NCBI RefSeq assembly: GCF_044357945.1
Contig: NZ_CP076563.1
Span: 372,001 to 436,000 of the forward strand
Source: QAND01 sp003150225
GTDB lineage: Bacteria; Bacillota; Clostridia; Christensenellales; QAND01
Reading direction: 5' to 3'
Length of the DNA stretch: 64,000 nt
The notes beneath the pieces are model-generated. The model was not told where the DNA came from and ran no database searches. It was given only the letters and a program-made list of their open reading frames with translations. Positions within the stretch are counted from its first letter, which is position 1; each line of letters starts with the position of its first letter. A program made the translations under genes and the position numbers. Positions 48,765 to 56,354 of the stretch are shown here, piece by piece.

Positions 48765-49916
48765 GTGAAAGATATCTTGAAGAACATCAGAATTATTGCA
48801 TTGCATCTAGCATTTGGTGGTGTTGAAAAGGCAATTGTTAATATGGCTAACCTATTTATTGAGTTGGGTTATCCAGTGGAAATAATCTGTGTTTACCGCA
48901 TGCCTAATAGTCCGGCTTTTCCGCTGAACGCGCAAGTACAGGTTACTTATTTATTAAAGAATACTCCCAATCGCCAGCAGTGGAAGGAATGCTTGAAAAA
49001 AAAGAGGCTTTTTCAATTAATAAAAGAAAGCATAAAAGCAATTCGCATTTTACTTCATAAAAAGTATTCTGTGTATCGAGCCATTCGAAATATCCAAGAT
49101 GGAATTATTATTACTACCCGCCACGAGGATACGCTTGTCTTATCAAAATATGGCCGTTCCAACGTTTTTAAAATTGCCCAGCTCCATCACGACCATCAAT
49201 TCAATCAAAAGCTGCTGAAAGCCTGTTCCTCTGGCTATACAAATATCGATGTATTTACACTTTTAACCCCTCAATTAGCAGATGAAATGCGGGAAATAAT
49301 GAAAAAAAACCAGAATACTAGAGTAATATGTATTCCCAATTTTTTAGAACAGCTACCGGAAAAAGTTGCTTTTGCAAATCGAAAAAAAATAATAATAGCA
49401 GTGGGGCGCTTGAATCGCGTGAAAGGATTTTCTCGGTTAATAGAGATTTTTTCTCAAATTCATTCAGCAGTACCTGATTGGAAACTTCTAATCGTGGGTG
49501 AGGGAGAGGAACGCTCAAGTTTAGAAACGTTAATTCAATCATTTTCTCTGGAGAATCAGGTTATGCTCACAGGGCAGAAAAGCTCCACTGAAATAGAAGA
49601 ACTCATGAATGACGCTTCTATTTACGCAATGACTTCCCATAGCGAAGGTCTTCCTTTTGTCTTATTGGAAGCCCTTAGTTGTGGTCTTCCTATCATTGCC
49701 TATGACGTGCGAGTTGGCCCCCGAGCTATTGTAGAAGATCGAGTAAATGGGTTCTTGATACCGGAGCATGATCAGCAGAAATTTATCATAGCGTTGTTAG
49801 ATTTAATTCAAAATGATAATCTTCGTCAAACCATGTCAAATCATGCGTATGCCCGCGCAAAAGATTTCTCAAAAGATCGTATTAAAAATCAATGGAATAA
49901 TATCCTTAAGAATTGA
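48765..49916 (+). CDS. Family-4 glycosyltransferase, AT-rich and isolated
   Basis: 383 residues of the GT-B, GT4 type. N-terminal acceptor domain with FGGVEKAIVNMANLF; C-terminal donor domain with AVGRLNRVKGFSRLIEIF, LIVGEGEERSSLE and the E-x7-E region SHSEGLPFVLLEALSCGLPI. The sugar and acceptor are unknown. Codons are strikingly A/T-ended compared with rny and the dipeptidase gene on either side, and it stands alone between a terminator and the next promoter, which suggests acquisition by transfer. GTG 48765 is the likely start with a weak AAGG site; TTG 48777 is possible. Confidence 0.85.
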   Translation: MKDILKNIRIIALHLAFGGVEKAIVNMANLFIELGYPVEIICVYRMPNSPAFPLNAQVQVTYLLKNTPNRQQWKECLKKKRLFQLIKESIKAIRILLHKKYSVYRAIRNIQDGIIITTRHEDTLVLSKYGRSNVFKIAQLHHDHQFNQKLLKACSSGYTNIDVFTLLTPQLADEMREIMKKNQNTRVICIPNFLEQLPEKVAFANRKKIIIAVGRLNRVKGFSRLIEIFSQIHSAVPDWKLLIVGEGEERSSLETLIQSFSLENQVMLTGQKSSTEIEELMNDASIYAMTSHSEGLPFVLLEALSCGLPIIAYDVRVGPRAIVEDRVNGFLIPEHDQQKFIIALLDLIQNDNLRQTMSNHAYARAKDFSKDRIKNQWNNILKN

Positions 49917-49970
49917 ATTCTACGCCCCCTTCTTTTCACAATCCATTCCCCATAACAACGGCTTTTTTGA

Positions 49971-49976
49971 TATAAT
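49971..49976 (+). promoter_or_regulatory. -10-like TATAAT before the dipeptidase gene
   Basis: TATAAT at 49971-49976; no good -35 at 16-18 bases. Confidence 0.35.
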
Positions 49977-50015
49977 CAAGTCATATGAGTTAGAACAGAA
50001 AGGGAGTTTTGCGTA

Positions 50016-50963
50016 GTGAACGTCTATCCCATTGCCGATGCCCATACCGACTATCTTTATAGCCTTTTTAATGGTATCTCCCCACTGATGGGCGGAATAC
50101 CGGATCAAATTCATGTCAGCAGGGAATCCTTACAAAAGGGGAACGTGCGCCTGCAGTTCTTTGCCGCTTTTGTGGATTCCAAAGAACACCCCGATTCCGT
50201 TACCCGCTGCCTGGAGCTGATCGACCAATACCGCCTTATGCTGGACGCCTGGGGAGACGATATCGTGGAACTCACCCGGGATAACCTGGACGATGTGCTG
50301 GCAAACGGCCCCATTGGGGCGGTACTAGCCATAGAAGGCGGGGACGCTATCAACGGCAGCCTGGGCGTGCTGAGGACCATGTACCGCCTGGGGGTCCGTG
50401 CCATGACCCTGGTATGGAACCGGGAAAATGCCATTGCCACACCGGCCATTCTCAACGCCGAGGAAGGACTGAAGCCCTTCGGCTTCGAATGCGTCCGGGA
50501 GATGAACCGTCTGGGCATGGCCATCGACGTATCCCATCTGAATACCCGGGGCTTCTGGGACGTGATAGAAACCTCCACCCAGCCCATCTTGGCCACCCAT
50601 AGCAACGCCAAGGCCATAACAGGCCATTTTCGTAATCTGGACGACGAGCAAATCAAGGCGGTCATCGCCCAGAAGGGATTTATCGGCATCAACTTCTGCG
50701 CCCCCTTCCTCAACGAAGACGAGGACGCCTGCTGTCTTGACGATATGATCCGCCATATCGACCATATTCTCAGCCTGGGTGGGGAAGAGGTGCTGGGCCT
50801 GGGCTCCGATTGGGATGGCATCGGCCGCTGTCCCCGGGAGCTCCACGGCGCGCAGGACTTCCAGCTAATCCTCAGCCGCCTCCGTGACGCGGGCTGCTCC
50901 GAAACGCTGATTGAGGGCATCGCCTACAAGAATCTAGCTCGGTATATGAGAGCGTTTTTATAG
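50016..50963 (+). CDS. Membrane dipeptidase (renal dipeptidase family M19)
   Basis: Zinc dipeptidase of 315 residues; relatives hydrolyse Xaa-D-Ala or other dipeptides. Metal-site motifs: DAHTDYLYSLF at the N-terminus (H and D), AIEGGDA (bridging Glu), MAIDVSHLN, ATHSNAKAITGHFRNL and LGSDWDGIG. No signal peptide is seen, so the enzyme is cytoplasmic. GTG 50016 follows AAAGGGAG by nine bases. Confidence 0.92.
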   Translation: MNVYPIADAHTDYLYSLFNGISPLMGGIPDQIHVSRESLQKGNVRLQFFAAFVDSKEHPDSVTRCLELIDQYRLMLDAWGDDIVELTRDNLDDVLANGPIGAVLAIEGGDAINGSLGVLRTMYRLGVRAMTLVWNRENAIATPAILNAEEGLKPFGFECVREMNRLGMAIDVSHLNTRGFWDVIETSTQPILATHSNAKAITGHFRNLDDEQIKAVIAQKGFIGINFCAPFLNEDEDACCLDDMIRHIDHILSLGGEEVLGLGSDWDGIGRCPRELHGAQDFQLILSRLRDAGCSETLIEGIAYKNLARYMRAFL

Positions 50964-50991
50964 GAAAAAGTCCCGCAAAACCGGCGTTTTA

Positions 50992-51020
50992 TTGACATTT
51001 AACCGACCGGTTGGTATAGT
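50992..51020 (+). promoter_or_regulatory. Sigma-A promoter of tagO with a palindrome in its spacer
   Basis: TTGACA (50992-50997), 17 bases, TATAGT (51015-51020). The spacer contains ACCGACC-GGTTGGT, a 14-base near-palindrome (51002-51015), a typical shape for a repressor operator of the TetR kind. Confidence 0.75.
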
Positions 51021-51075
51021 AATAAATCAGTGGTATATGGTTATTTAGGACATTCTTAGGATTGAAGGTACCGTC

Positions 51076-52038
51076 ATGACATACGTTCTCGCCTTTGCGC
51101 TGGCCTTTGTAATCGTGGTGGCGCTGATGCCCGCGTTTATCAAACTGGCGCATAAGCTGGATTTTGTAGACCGCCCCAATCAGAGGAAGATGCATAAAAC
51201 CCCCGTACCCCAACTGGGAAGCCTTCCCGTGTACGCTGGGTTTATTGTGACGTTCACCCTCTTTGGCGGCTATCAGCAGCCACGGCTGTTCATCGGCTAC
51301 CTAGTAGGCAGCTTGATGATCCTCTCCATCGGCCTGGTGGATGACTACTATAAGACCCGGGGAAAGGATTTTCCTGCGTTCCCCAAGTTCGCGGTGCAGC
51401 TCTTAGCCGCGGTGGTGATGTTCCTTTCGGGCGCCGTGTTCCGCGGGTTTGGCAACCCCTTTAATGGCGAATACATCCTATTGCCATCCTATCTTCAGTT
51501 TATTCTGACGGTGGTTTGGATCTACGGCGTCACTACCGTTATCAACTTCATAGACGGCCTGGACGCCCTGTCTGGCAGCATCACCATCATCTCAGCCGTC
51601 ACCCTTTTTGTGGTCTCCCTGAGTACCCCTTATAGCCTTGCCAGCATAATGGCCATCACCTTGGTAGGGGTCAGCTTGGGATACCTCATGTACAATAAGC
51701 CTCCGGCCAAAGTGTACTATGGCGATTCCGGCGCCTCCTTCCTGGGGTTTACCCTGTCCGTCATCGCACTGTTCGGAACCTTCAAACAGGCCACGCTGCT
51801 GTCCCTGTTCGTACCCATTCTGGCTCTAGGGGTTCCCATCTTCGACAATATCCTGGTGGTTTACCGCCGCATCAAAAACGGCAAGCCCCCTTATAAGGCC
51901 GATAAGACCCACCTCCACCACCGTCTGGTGGCCATGGGCATGAGTCCCAAACAGACGGTCGTGGTGATCTGTCTCATCAACGCCTGTTTCTCCCTGGTGG
52001 CCATTCTCCTGTTCTTCATCAATTCCAACGTCTGGTAG
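51076..52038 (+). CDS. tagO: Undecaprenyl-phosphate GlcNAc-1-phosphate transferase (TagO/WecA)
   Basis: MraY-family membrane enzyme of 320 residues with about ten helices. It moves GlcNAc-1-P from UDP-GlcNAc to undecaprenyl phosphate, the first step of teichoic-acid linkage-unit or other surface glycan synthesis. Active-site motifs: LVDDYYKTRGKDFP, INFIDGLDALSG, YYGDSGASFLGF and DKTHLHHRLVAMG. It supplies the acceptor for the TagA/WecG-type enzyme at 3.4 kb. Confidence 0.94.
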   Translation: MTYVLAFALAFVIVVALMPAFIKLAHKLDFVDRPNQRKMHKTPVPQLGSLPVYAGFIVTFTLFGGYQQPRLFIGYLVGSLMILSIGLVDDYYKTRGKDFPAFPKFAVQLLAAVVMFLSGAVFRGFGNPFNGEYILLPSYLQFILTVVWIYGVTTVINFIDGLDALSGSITIISAVTLFVVSLSTPYSLASIMAITLVGVSLGYLMYNKPPAKVYYGDSGASFLGFTLSVIALFGTFKQATLLSLFVPILALGVPIFDNILVVYRRIKNGKPPYKADKTHLHHRLVAMGMSPKQTVVVICLINACFSLVAILLFFINSNVW

Positions 52039-52070
52039 AGGGCAGGGGAGTCCCCGCAATACCTGAAACC

Positions 52071-52092
52071 GCCGCACGCGTCGCTGTGCGGC
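52071..52092 (+). terminator. Hairpin after tagO
   Basis: GCCGCAC with GTGCGGC around an 8-base loop, followed by an imperfect A/T tract. The 323-base gap to proC holds this hairpin, the tRNA-Trp with its terminator and promoter, and nothing else I can recognise. Confidence 0.5.
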
Positions 52093-52176
52093 CTATATTT
52101 ATCTTGGGTAAAAGAAATGAAAAAGCGTACGGCCATGGGCACTCAAAAAGGCCGTTATTGGGGAAAAGCGCTTTAT

Positions 52177-52212
52177 AAAAAACGCCGCAAGCCATAACAT
52201 ACAGCTTGCGGC
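52177..52212 (-). terminator. Intrinsic terminator of tRNA-Trp
   Basis: Minus strand GCCGCAAGC and GCTTGCGGC around an 11-base loop, followed by a T-run. Confidence 0.85.
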
Positions 52213-52216
52213 AACA

Positions 52217-52291
52217 TGGCAGGGGAGACGCGACTCGAACACGCAACCAACGGTTTTGGAGACCGTGACTCTACCATTGAGCTACTCCCCT
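52217..52291 (-). tRNA. trnW: tRNA-Trp (CCA anticodon)
   Basis: 75 bases with a complete cloverleaf: acceptor AGGGGAG with CTCCCCT, D arm with AGCTCAATGGTAGAG, anticodon stem ACGGT/ACCGT around CTCCAAA (anticodon CCA), T arm with GTTCGAGTC, discriminator G and encoded CCA end. It has its own promoter and terminator. Confidence 0.96.
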
Positions 52292-52308
52292 ATCAATAGG
52301 ACTTTGTC

Positions 52309-52337
52309 ATTATAGCGAAATTTGCCACAATAGTCAA
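52309..52337 (-). promoter_or_regulatory. Sigma-A promoter of tRNA-Trp
   Basis: Minus strand TTGACT (52337-52332), 17 bases, TATAAT (52314-52309). Confidence 0.88.
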
Positions 52338-52361
52338 CCAAAGAAAGGACGGGATCAATAG

Positions 52362-53171
52362 ATGAAAATCGGTTTTATCGGAATGGGGAATATGGCCCAA
52401 GCCATTCTGGGCGGCATCATCGAAAAGGAGGTTTTCCCGCCGGAGGATCTGTTGGCTTTCGACCTGGACAGCGAAAAACTCAAGGATGCCAGCCTCAAAT
52501 TTGGTTTTATGCTGGGGGATAGCAACGCAGAGCTGGTCAAAGCGTGCGATCTCATCTTCCTAGCCGTTAAACCGCAGTATTTTGCCGGCGTGGCAAAGGA
52601 GATCCGCGACCTGGTCACTCCCGAAAAAGCCTTTATCTCCATTATGGCTGGCCTTTCCAACGACAACATCAAAGCCCATCTGGGGGAGCATGCCCGTATC
52701 CTCCGGGTGATGCCAAATCTTCCTCTAACGGTGGGAGAGGGGATGACCTGCCTCTGTGCTGAACACGATCTCACCCTTACGGAATATGCCCTGGCGGTTT
52801 CCACCTTCTCCGCCGTCGGCAGGGTGGAGATTCTAAGTGAAAAGGACATCAGCGCTTTTGCGGCCATCGCCGGCTCCAGCCCGGCCTATGTGTTCCTATT
52901 TCTGGAGGCCATGGCCGACGCCGCCTGTATGGCCGGCATTCCCCGGAGCGTGGCCTATCCCGTTTGCGCCCAAGCGGTATTGGGAAGCGCCAAGCTAGCC
53001 CTTAGCTCACAACACCATGTGGCCGAGCTAAAGGATATGGTCTGTTCTCCCGGAGGCACCACCATAGAAGGGGTTTACGCCCTGGAACAGGGCGGATTCC
53101 GCAAAACGGTGATGGACAGCGTTTTAAAAGCCGTAGAGAAATTTGATCGCATGCAGGGGAGCGGCAAGTGA
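52362..53171 (+). CDS. proC: Pyrroline-5-carboxylate reductase
   Basis: Last step of proline synthesis, 269 residues. The N-terminal NADPH fold has GFIGMGNMAQAILGG; FLAVKPQYF and VMPNLPLTVGEGMTCL follow; the C-terminal catalytic part has AIAGSSPAYVFLFLEAMADA and VCSPGGTTIEGVYALEQGG. Overlaps rnhA by four bases. Confidence 0.95.
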   Translation: MKIGFIGMGNMAQAILGGIIEKEVFPPEDLLAFDLDSEKLKDASLKFGFMLGDSNAELVKACDLIFLAVKPQYFAGVAKEIRDLVTPEKAFISIMAGLSNDNIKAHLGEHARILRVMPNLPLTVGEGMTCLCAEHDLTLTEYALAVSTFSAVGRVEILSEKDISAFAAIAGSSPAYVFLFLEAMADAACMAGIPRSVAYPVCAQAVLGSAKLALSSQHHVAELKDMVCSPGGTTIEGVYALEQGGFRKTVMDSVLKAVEKFDRMQGSGK

Positions 53172-53629
53172 AGGCGGTCTCCATCTATTCTGACGGCGCC
53201 TGCAGCGGCAATCCAGGGCCGGGAGGATGGGGAACCATCCTCATCTATGGGAGCCAGGAAAAGGAGCTGTCCGGCCACGACCCGGACACCACCAACAACC
53301 GCATGGAGCTTCTGGGGGCCATCCGGGGATTGGAAGCCCTTAACCAACCCTGTCAGGTGACCCTTTATTCCGACAGCGCCTATCTCTGCAATGCCATCAA
53401 TCAGGGATGGCTCGTCAACTGGCAGCGGAATGGCTTCCTCAAAAAGGACAAAAAACCGGTGGAAAACGTGGATCTGTGGAAAAGCCTCTTGATCCAGATG
53501 GAAAAGCATCGGATCTCCTTCGTCAAGGTAAAGGGCCATGCCGACAACGCCTATAACAACCGCTGTGATGCACTGGCCCGCGGCGCCATTGCCGCTTATC
53601 GCAAAGGTCTAGCGGAAAGCCGCTCATAA
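53168..53629 (+). CDS. rnhA: Ribonuclease HI
   Basis: 153-residue RNase H that cuts RNA in RNA-DNA hybrids. The four acidic active-site residues are recognisable: Asp in YSDGACSGNPGPGGWG, Glu in NNRMELLGAI, Asp in LYSDSAYL and Asp in NNRCDALARGA. GTG start at 53168 overlaps proC. Confidence 0.95.
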   Translation: MKAVSIYSDGACSGNPGPGGWGTILIYGSQEKELSGHDPDTTNNRMELLGAIRGLEALNQPCQVTLYSDSAYLCNAINQGWLVNWQRNGFLKKDKKPVENVDLWKSLLIQMEKHRISFVKVKGHADNAYNNRCDALARGAIAAYRKGLAESRS

Positions 53630-53717
53630 AATACGAGCCAGCGGGTAGCTTACACCGAATATGCATGGGGGACGTGTCCACACAACTATGCGCAAAACAC
53701 AAGTTTTACGAAGAGTA

Positions 53718-53746
53718 TTGACGGATTTTCCGGGGAATGGTATGCT
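53718..53746 (+). promoter_or_regulatory. Promoter of the recombinase gene, inside a terminator
   Basis: TTGACG (53718-53723), 17 bases, TATGCT (53741-53746). The spacer contains the 5' arm and the -10 lies in the loop of the hairpin at 53723-53761. Confidence 0.5.
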
Positions 53747-53767
53747 GTACCCGGAAAATCCTTTTTT
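53723..53767 (+). terminator. Intrinsic terminator of proC-rnhA
   Basis: Perfect 12-bp stem GGATTTTCCGGG with CCCGGAAAATCC, 15-base loop, then six T. Confidence 0.88.
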
Positions 53768-53785
53768 CTTGGGATGTGAAAACCA

Positions 53786-54841
53786 ATGGCGGATCTGTCC
53801 TATCATACGGAAATACAGCGGGAGCGCACCCTCCGGCTGCGGGAACTGCAGCGAGAGCTACCATCCTATTGCGGCGAGTTCTTCCGAGGAATCGAGCCCA
53901 CCACAACGGCATTGACCCGGCTTAACTACGCTTATGACCTGCGGCTGTTTTTCAGCTATCTTACGGAAGAAGTCCCCGGCTTTCAGGGGCGCGCCATTCC
54001 CGAGATCACCCTTGCCGATCTAGAAACCATTACGCCCACCATATTGGAGCGGTATCTGGAATACCTGGGCTATTATGTTAGCCAGGATGACCGGGAGCTG
54101 GAAAACCACAATCCCGGCAAAGCCCGAAAGCTCTCCACCCTCAAGTCCTTTTTCAAATACCTTTATAAACGGGAGCTGTTGTCCCAAAATGTGGCGGCCA
54201 AGGTGGATATGCCTAAGATCCCGGAAAAGCCCATCATCCGCCTGGAGCCCGATGAAGTGGCCAAGATGCTGGATGCTGTGGACTCTGGCGATGCCCTTAC
54301 AGCCGCTCAGAAGCGCTATCACAAGTATACTCGCAGCCGAGACATTGCAATGTTCAGCGTACTGTTGGGCACCGGAATCCGCATCTCAGAGCTTGTGGGG
54401 CTAAACGTCGGCCATATCGACTTCTCCACGGACAGCTTTCTCATCACCCGGAAGGGCGGCGCCCAGGTGGTGCTGTATTTTGGCGAGGAGGTAGAGCGAG
54501 CCCTTACGGCCTATTTGGAGGACCGAAAGCGCCTACTCCCGCCAGACAGTGATGAAGAGGCTCTGTTCATTTCCCTGCAAAAGAGGCGTATGAGCCAGCG
54601 GGCTATCCAGCAGCTTGTCAAAAAGTACGCGGCCATCGTCACGCCGCTGAAGAAGATCTCTCCACACAAATTCCGAAGCACCTTCGGCACCATGCTAAAC
54701 CATGAAACCGGCGACATCTACCTGGTGGCCGATGTCCTGGGCAATAAGGATGTCAACACCACACGCAAGCATTATGCGGCCATCGCCGACGACCGGCGCC
54801 GTCTGGCTGCCGGAGTGGTCAAACTCCGGGATGATGATTGA
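53786..54841 (+). CDS. Tyrosine recombinase, XerC/XerD-like
   Basis: 351-residue site-specific recombinase. N-terminal SAM-like core-binding domain (about 30-140; TALTRLNYAYDLRLFFSYL) and a catalytic domain: Arg in LGTGIRISELVGLNV, Lys in TRKGG, His-x-x-Arg as SPHKFRSTF, a third position LGNKDVNTTRKHY (Asn where His is usual) and the nucleophile Tyr at its end. It is about 50 residues longer than XerC or XerD. Lying next to lexA in a stable region, it looks chromosomal rather than phage-borne. Whether it does dimer resolution is open. ATG 53786 has only a weak ribosome site. Confidence 0.88.
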   Translation: MADLSYHTEIQRERTLRLRELQRELPSYCGEFFRGIEPTTTALTRLNYAYDLRLFFSYLTEEVPGFQGRAIPEITLADLETITPTILERYLEYLGYYVSQDDRELENHNPGKARKLSTLKSFFKYLYKRELLSQNVAAKVDMPKIPEKPIIRLEPDEVAKMLDAVDSGDALTAAQKRYHKYTRSRDIAMFSVLLGTGIRISELVGLNVGHIDFSTDSFLITRKGGAQVVLYFGEEVERALTAYLEDRKRLLPPDSDEEALFISLQKRRMSQRAIQQLVKKYAAIVTPLKKISPHKFRSTFGTMLNHETGDIYLVADVLGNKDVNTTRKHYAAIADDRRRLAAGVVKLRDDD

Positions 54842-54926
54842 TTCCCAAAGGGGAGCTTTCGCGCTTGGCGTAGGCCTAGGTCCTGCTTTCCCGCGGCATG
54901 GTGTTCCCCTTCCCTATCATCTTATT

Positions 54927-54956
54927 GTTTTCCATAATTTAGTATATTCGATAAAT
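54927..54956. other. Possible Xer core site downstream of the recombinase
   Basis: GTTTTCCATAA and ATTCGATAAAT flank 8 bases; each arm matches the E. coli dif arms at 7 of 11 positions by eye. Weak; the AT-rich context makes chance matches likely. Confidence 0.2.
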
Positions 54957-54990
54957 CAATGGTCATAGCCTGACCTAGACTTCACTTTCT

Positions 54991-55050
54991 CATGGCCAAA
55001 AAGGGCCAAGTCCGGCTCGCTGTGGCCAATTTCGGCCAAGGATTCCCGGC
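54991..55050. repeat. Two 30-bp degenerate repeats with four phased GGCCAA
   Basis: GGCCAA occurs at 54994, 55004, 55024 and 55034, spacing 10, 20 and 10. The two 30-base units share TGGCCAA...GGCCAAG and an end GGCT. The 283-base gap between the recombinase and the Cys-rich gene contains this array, the candidate core site and the terminator at 55055. Confidence 0.6.
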
Positions 55051-55054
55051 TATG

Positions 55055-55086
55055 AAAAAGGAGCCCCAGTATGGGGGGCTCCTTTT
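55055..55086. terminator. Bidirectional terminator
   Basis: AAAAGGAGCCCC with GGGGCTCCTTTT, A- and T-runs on both sides, between the recombinase and the minus-strand Cys-rich gene. Confidence 0.85.
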
Positions 55087-55124
55087 CAATGGCAAACCAA
55101 ACGCATCTCATCTGCATTTTTGCC

Positions 55125-55331
55125 CTACTTCCCCTCCGGTTTCCTTTCAGAAGCCCCCTCCGGGGCAGGTTCGGTATTGGGATAGATGGCATCTATGAGA
55201 ATCTCGTTATAATCGGTGGAGAAATCTAGACAGGAAAAGCAATTATCACAAAGCTTGTGTTCATATTCGCACATATCGCACTCCCCGCACATGGTGCAAA
55301 GACGATCGGGGTGAATCAAGCATCGTTCCAT
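55125..55331 (-). CDS. Small Cys-rich protein, probably metal binding
   Basis: 68 residues with eight cysteines in the first half: MERC, then RLCTMCGECDMCEYEHKLC, then DNCFSCLD. The repeated CxxC pattern suggests two zinc or iron-sulfur sites. The tail is Pro/Glu-rich. I do not recognise a characterised family. ATG 55331 follows AAGGGAG by about nine bases; an upstream in-frame ATG at 55358 lies within the promoter. It is divergent from lexA and shares its regulatory gap, so it may belong to the SOS regulon. Confidence 0.7.
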   Translation of the reverse strand: MERCLIHPDRLCTMCGECDMCEYEHKLCDNCFSCLDFSTDYNEILIDAIYPNTEPAPEGASERKPEGK

Positions 55332-55356
55332 CAAAAAACGCTCCCTTCTGCCATTC

Positions 55357-55362
55357 ATTATA
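55357..55362 (-). promoter_or_regulatory. -10 of the Cys-rich gene
   Basis: Minus strand TATAAT (55362-55357); TGTACA lies 18 bases upstream as a possible -35. Confidence 0.4.
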
Positions 55363-55394
55363 CATCAAATTCAAAAGAAATGTACATTTCCCCT

Positions 55395-55423
55395 TTACCG
55401 AATAGATGTTCGCATGTTATAAT
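55395..55423 (+). promoter_or_regulatory. lexA promoter with LexA box
   Basis: TTACCG (55395-55400), 17 bases, TATAAT (55418-55423). CGAATAGATGTTCG at 55399-55412 matches the Gram-positive LexA box CGAACnnnnGTTCG with one mismatch and covers the spacer, so LexA would block its own transcription. Confidence 0.8.
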
Positions 55424-55457
55424 TCATTCAATAATATGCAATAGGGATGGGTGGAGC

Positions 55458-56069
55458 ATGGCCAACATCAGTGCAAAACAACAGAAGGTCCTGGATTTTC
55501 TCCGGCAGTATACCAAGGAAAACGGGTACTCCCCTTCCGTGCGGGACATTTGCGAGGGCTTGGGGTTCAGCTCCACTTCCACAGTACACGGCTATCTTTG
55601 CCGCTTGGAGGAACGGGGGCTGATCCGCCGTTACTCCTTCCGGCCCCGCACCATTGAGATCGTGGACGACGCCAACATCCTGCGGGAAACGGTCTCTCTG
55701 CCCGTCATCGGCAGGGTTGCAGCCGGCCAGCCCATCTTTGCGGAGGAAAACATCGAGGATGTCTATCACCTTCCCTCTTGGTTTGTCCGGGCCCAGGAAG
55801 GGGATGCCTTTATCCTCAACGTAGTGGGAGAAAGCATGGTCGGCGCCGGTATTCTAAATGGCGACCAAATCGTGGTTCAGCGCGCCAACACCGCCGAAAA
55901 TGGCGAAATTGTGGTAGCCATGATCGAAAACGAGGCCACCGTCAAGCGATTTTTTGCCGAAGACGGCTACTTCCGCCTTCACCCTGAGAACGATTTTATG
56001 GAGGATATCATCGCCAAAGACGTTACCGTTCTTGGCCGGGTCATCGGCCTCATGCGCCAATACCGTTAA
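55458..56069 (+). CDS. lexA: SOS repressor LexA
   Basis: 203 residues: an N-terminal winged helix (KQQKVLDFLRQYTKENGYSP, SSTSTVHGYLCRLEERG) and a C-terminal self-cleavage domain with the Ala-Gly site in GRVAAGQPIF, the serine in VVGESMVGAGI and the lysine in ATVKRFF. ATG 55458 follows GGGTGGAG. RecA-dependent cleavage turns on DNA repair genes; its own promoter carries a LexA box. Confidence 0.96.
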   Translation: MANISAKQQKVLDFLRQYTKENGYSPSVRDICEGLGFSSTSTVHGYLCRLEERGLIRRYSFRPRTIEIVDDANILRETVSLPVIGRVAAGQPIFAEENIEDVYHLPSWFVRAQEGDAFILNVVGESMVGAGILNGDQIVVQRANTAENGEIVVAMIENEATVKRFFAEDGYFRLHPENDFMEDIIAKDVTVLGRVIGLMRQYR

Positions 56070-56095
56070 TCTCCTCTTATTATCCCTGTTTTTAT

Positions 56096-56130
56096 AAAAA
56101 GCGCCCAAATCGTTTTGATGGGCGCTTTTT
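56096..56130 (+). terminator. Intrinsic terminator after lexA
   Basis: AAAAAGCGCCCA with TGGGCGCTTTTT. In the rest of the 285-base gap to 56354 I see no gene, promoter pair or structured element. Confidence 0.88.
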
Positions 56131-56354
56131 AATTCTTTTAAGATACATATCATTATTGTAGCCCTTCATGAAAGAACGAAGGATCCCTGTGAATCATGTC
56201 GAACAGAACAATGAATAGATGATGAATCCAATGGGTCTCTATAAAGGTCCTGTAGAGAATGCTGCACGGTACGGACGTCAAGAACCAGCGCATCCAAAGT
56301 GCAATATAATGGTTTTATCATATAGCTTACTTCGATAAATTCTCGCCAGAGTAG

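Noticed and set aside
53786..54841. Reading the tyrosine recombinase as a prophage or integrative-element integrase
   Set aside because: No phage, excisionase or conjugation genes, no attachment repeat at the nearby tRNA-Trp, and flanking genes are housekeeping.
54991..55050. CRISPR-like array
   Set aside because: Only two degenerate 30-bp units in direct tandem with no spacers and no cas genes.
56131..56354. Possible RNA element or small gene between lexA and the methionine gamma-lyase-like gene
   Set aside because: Only short unsupported frames of under 20 codons and no consistent stems.
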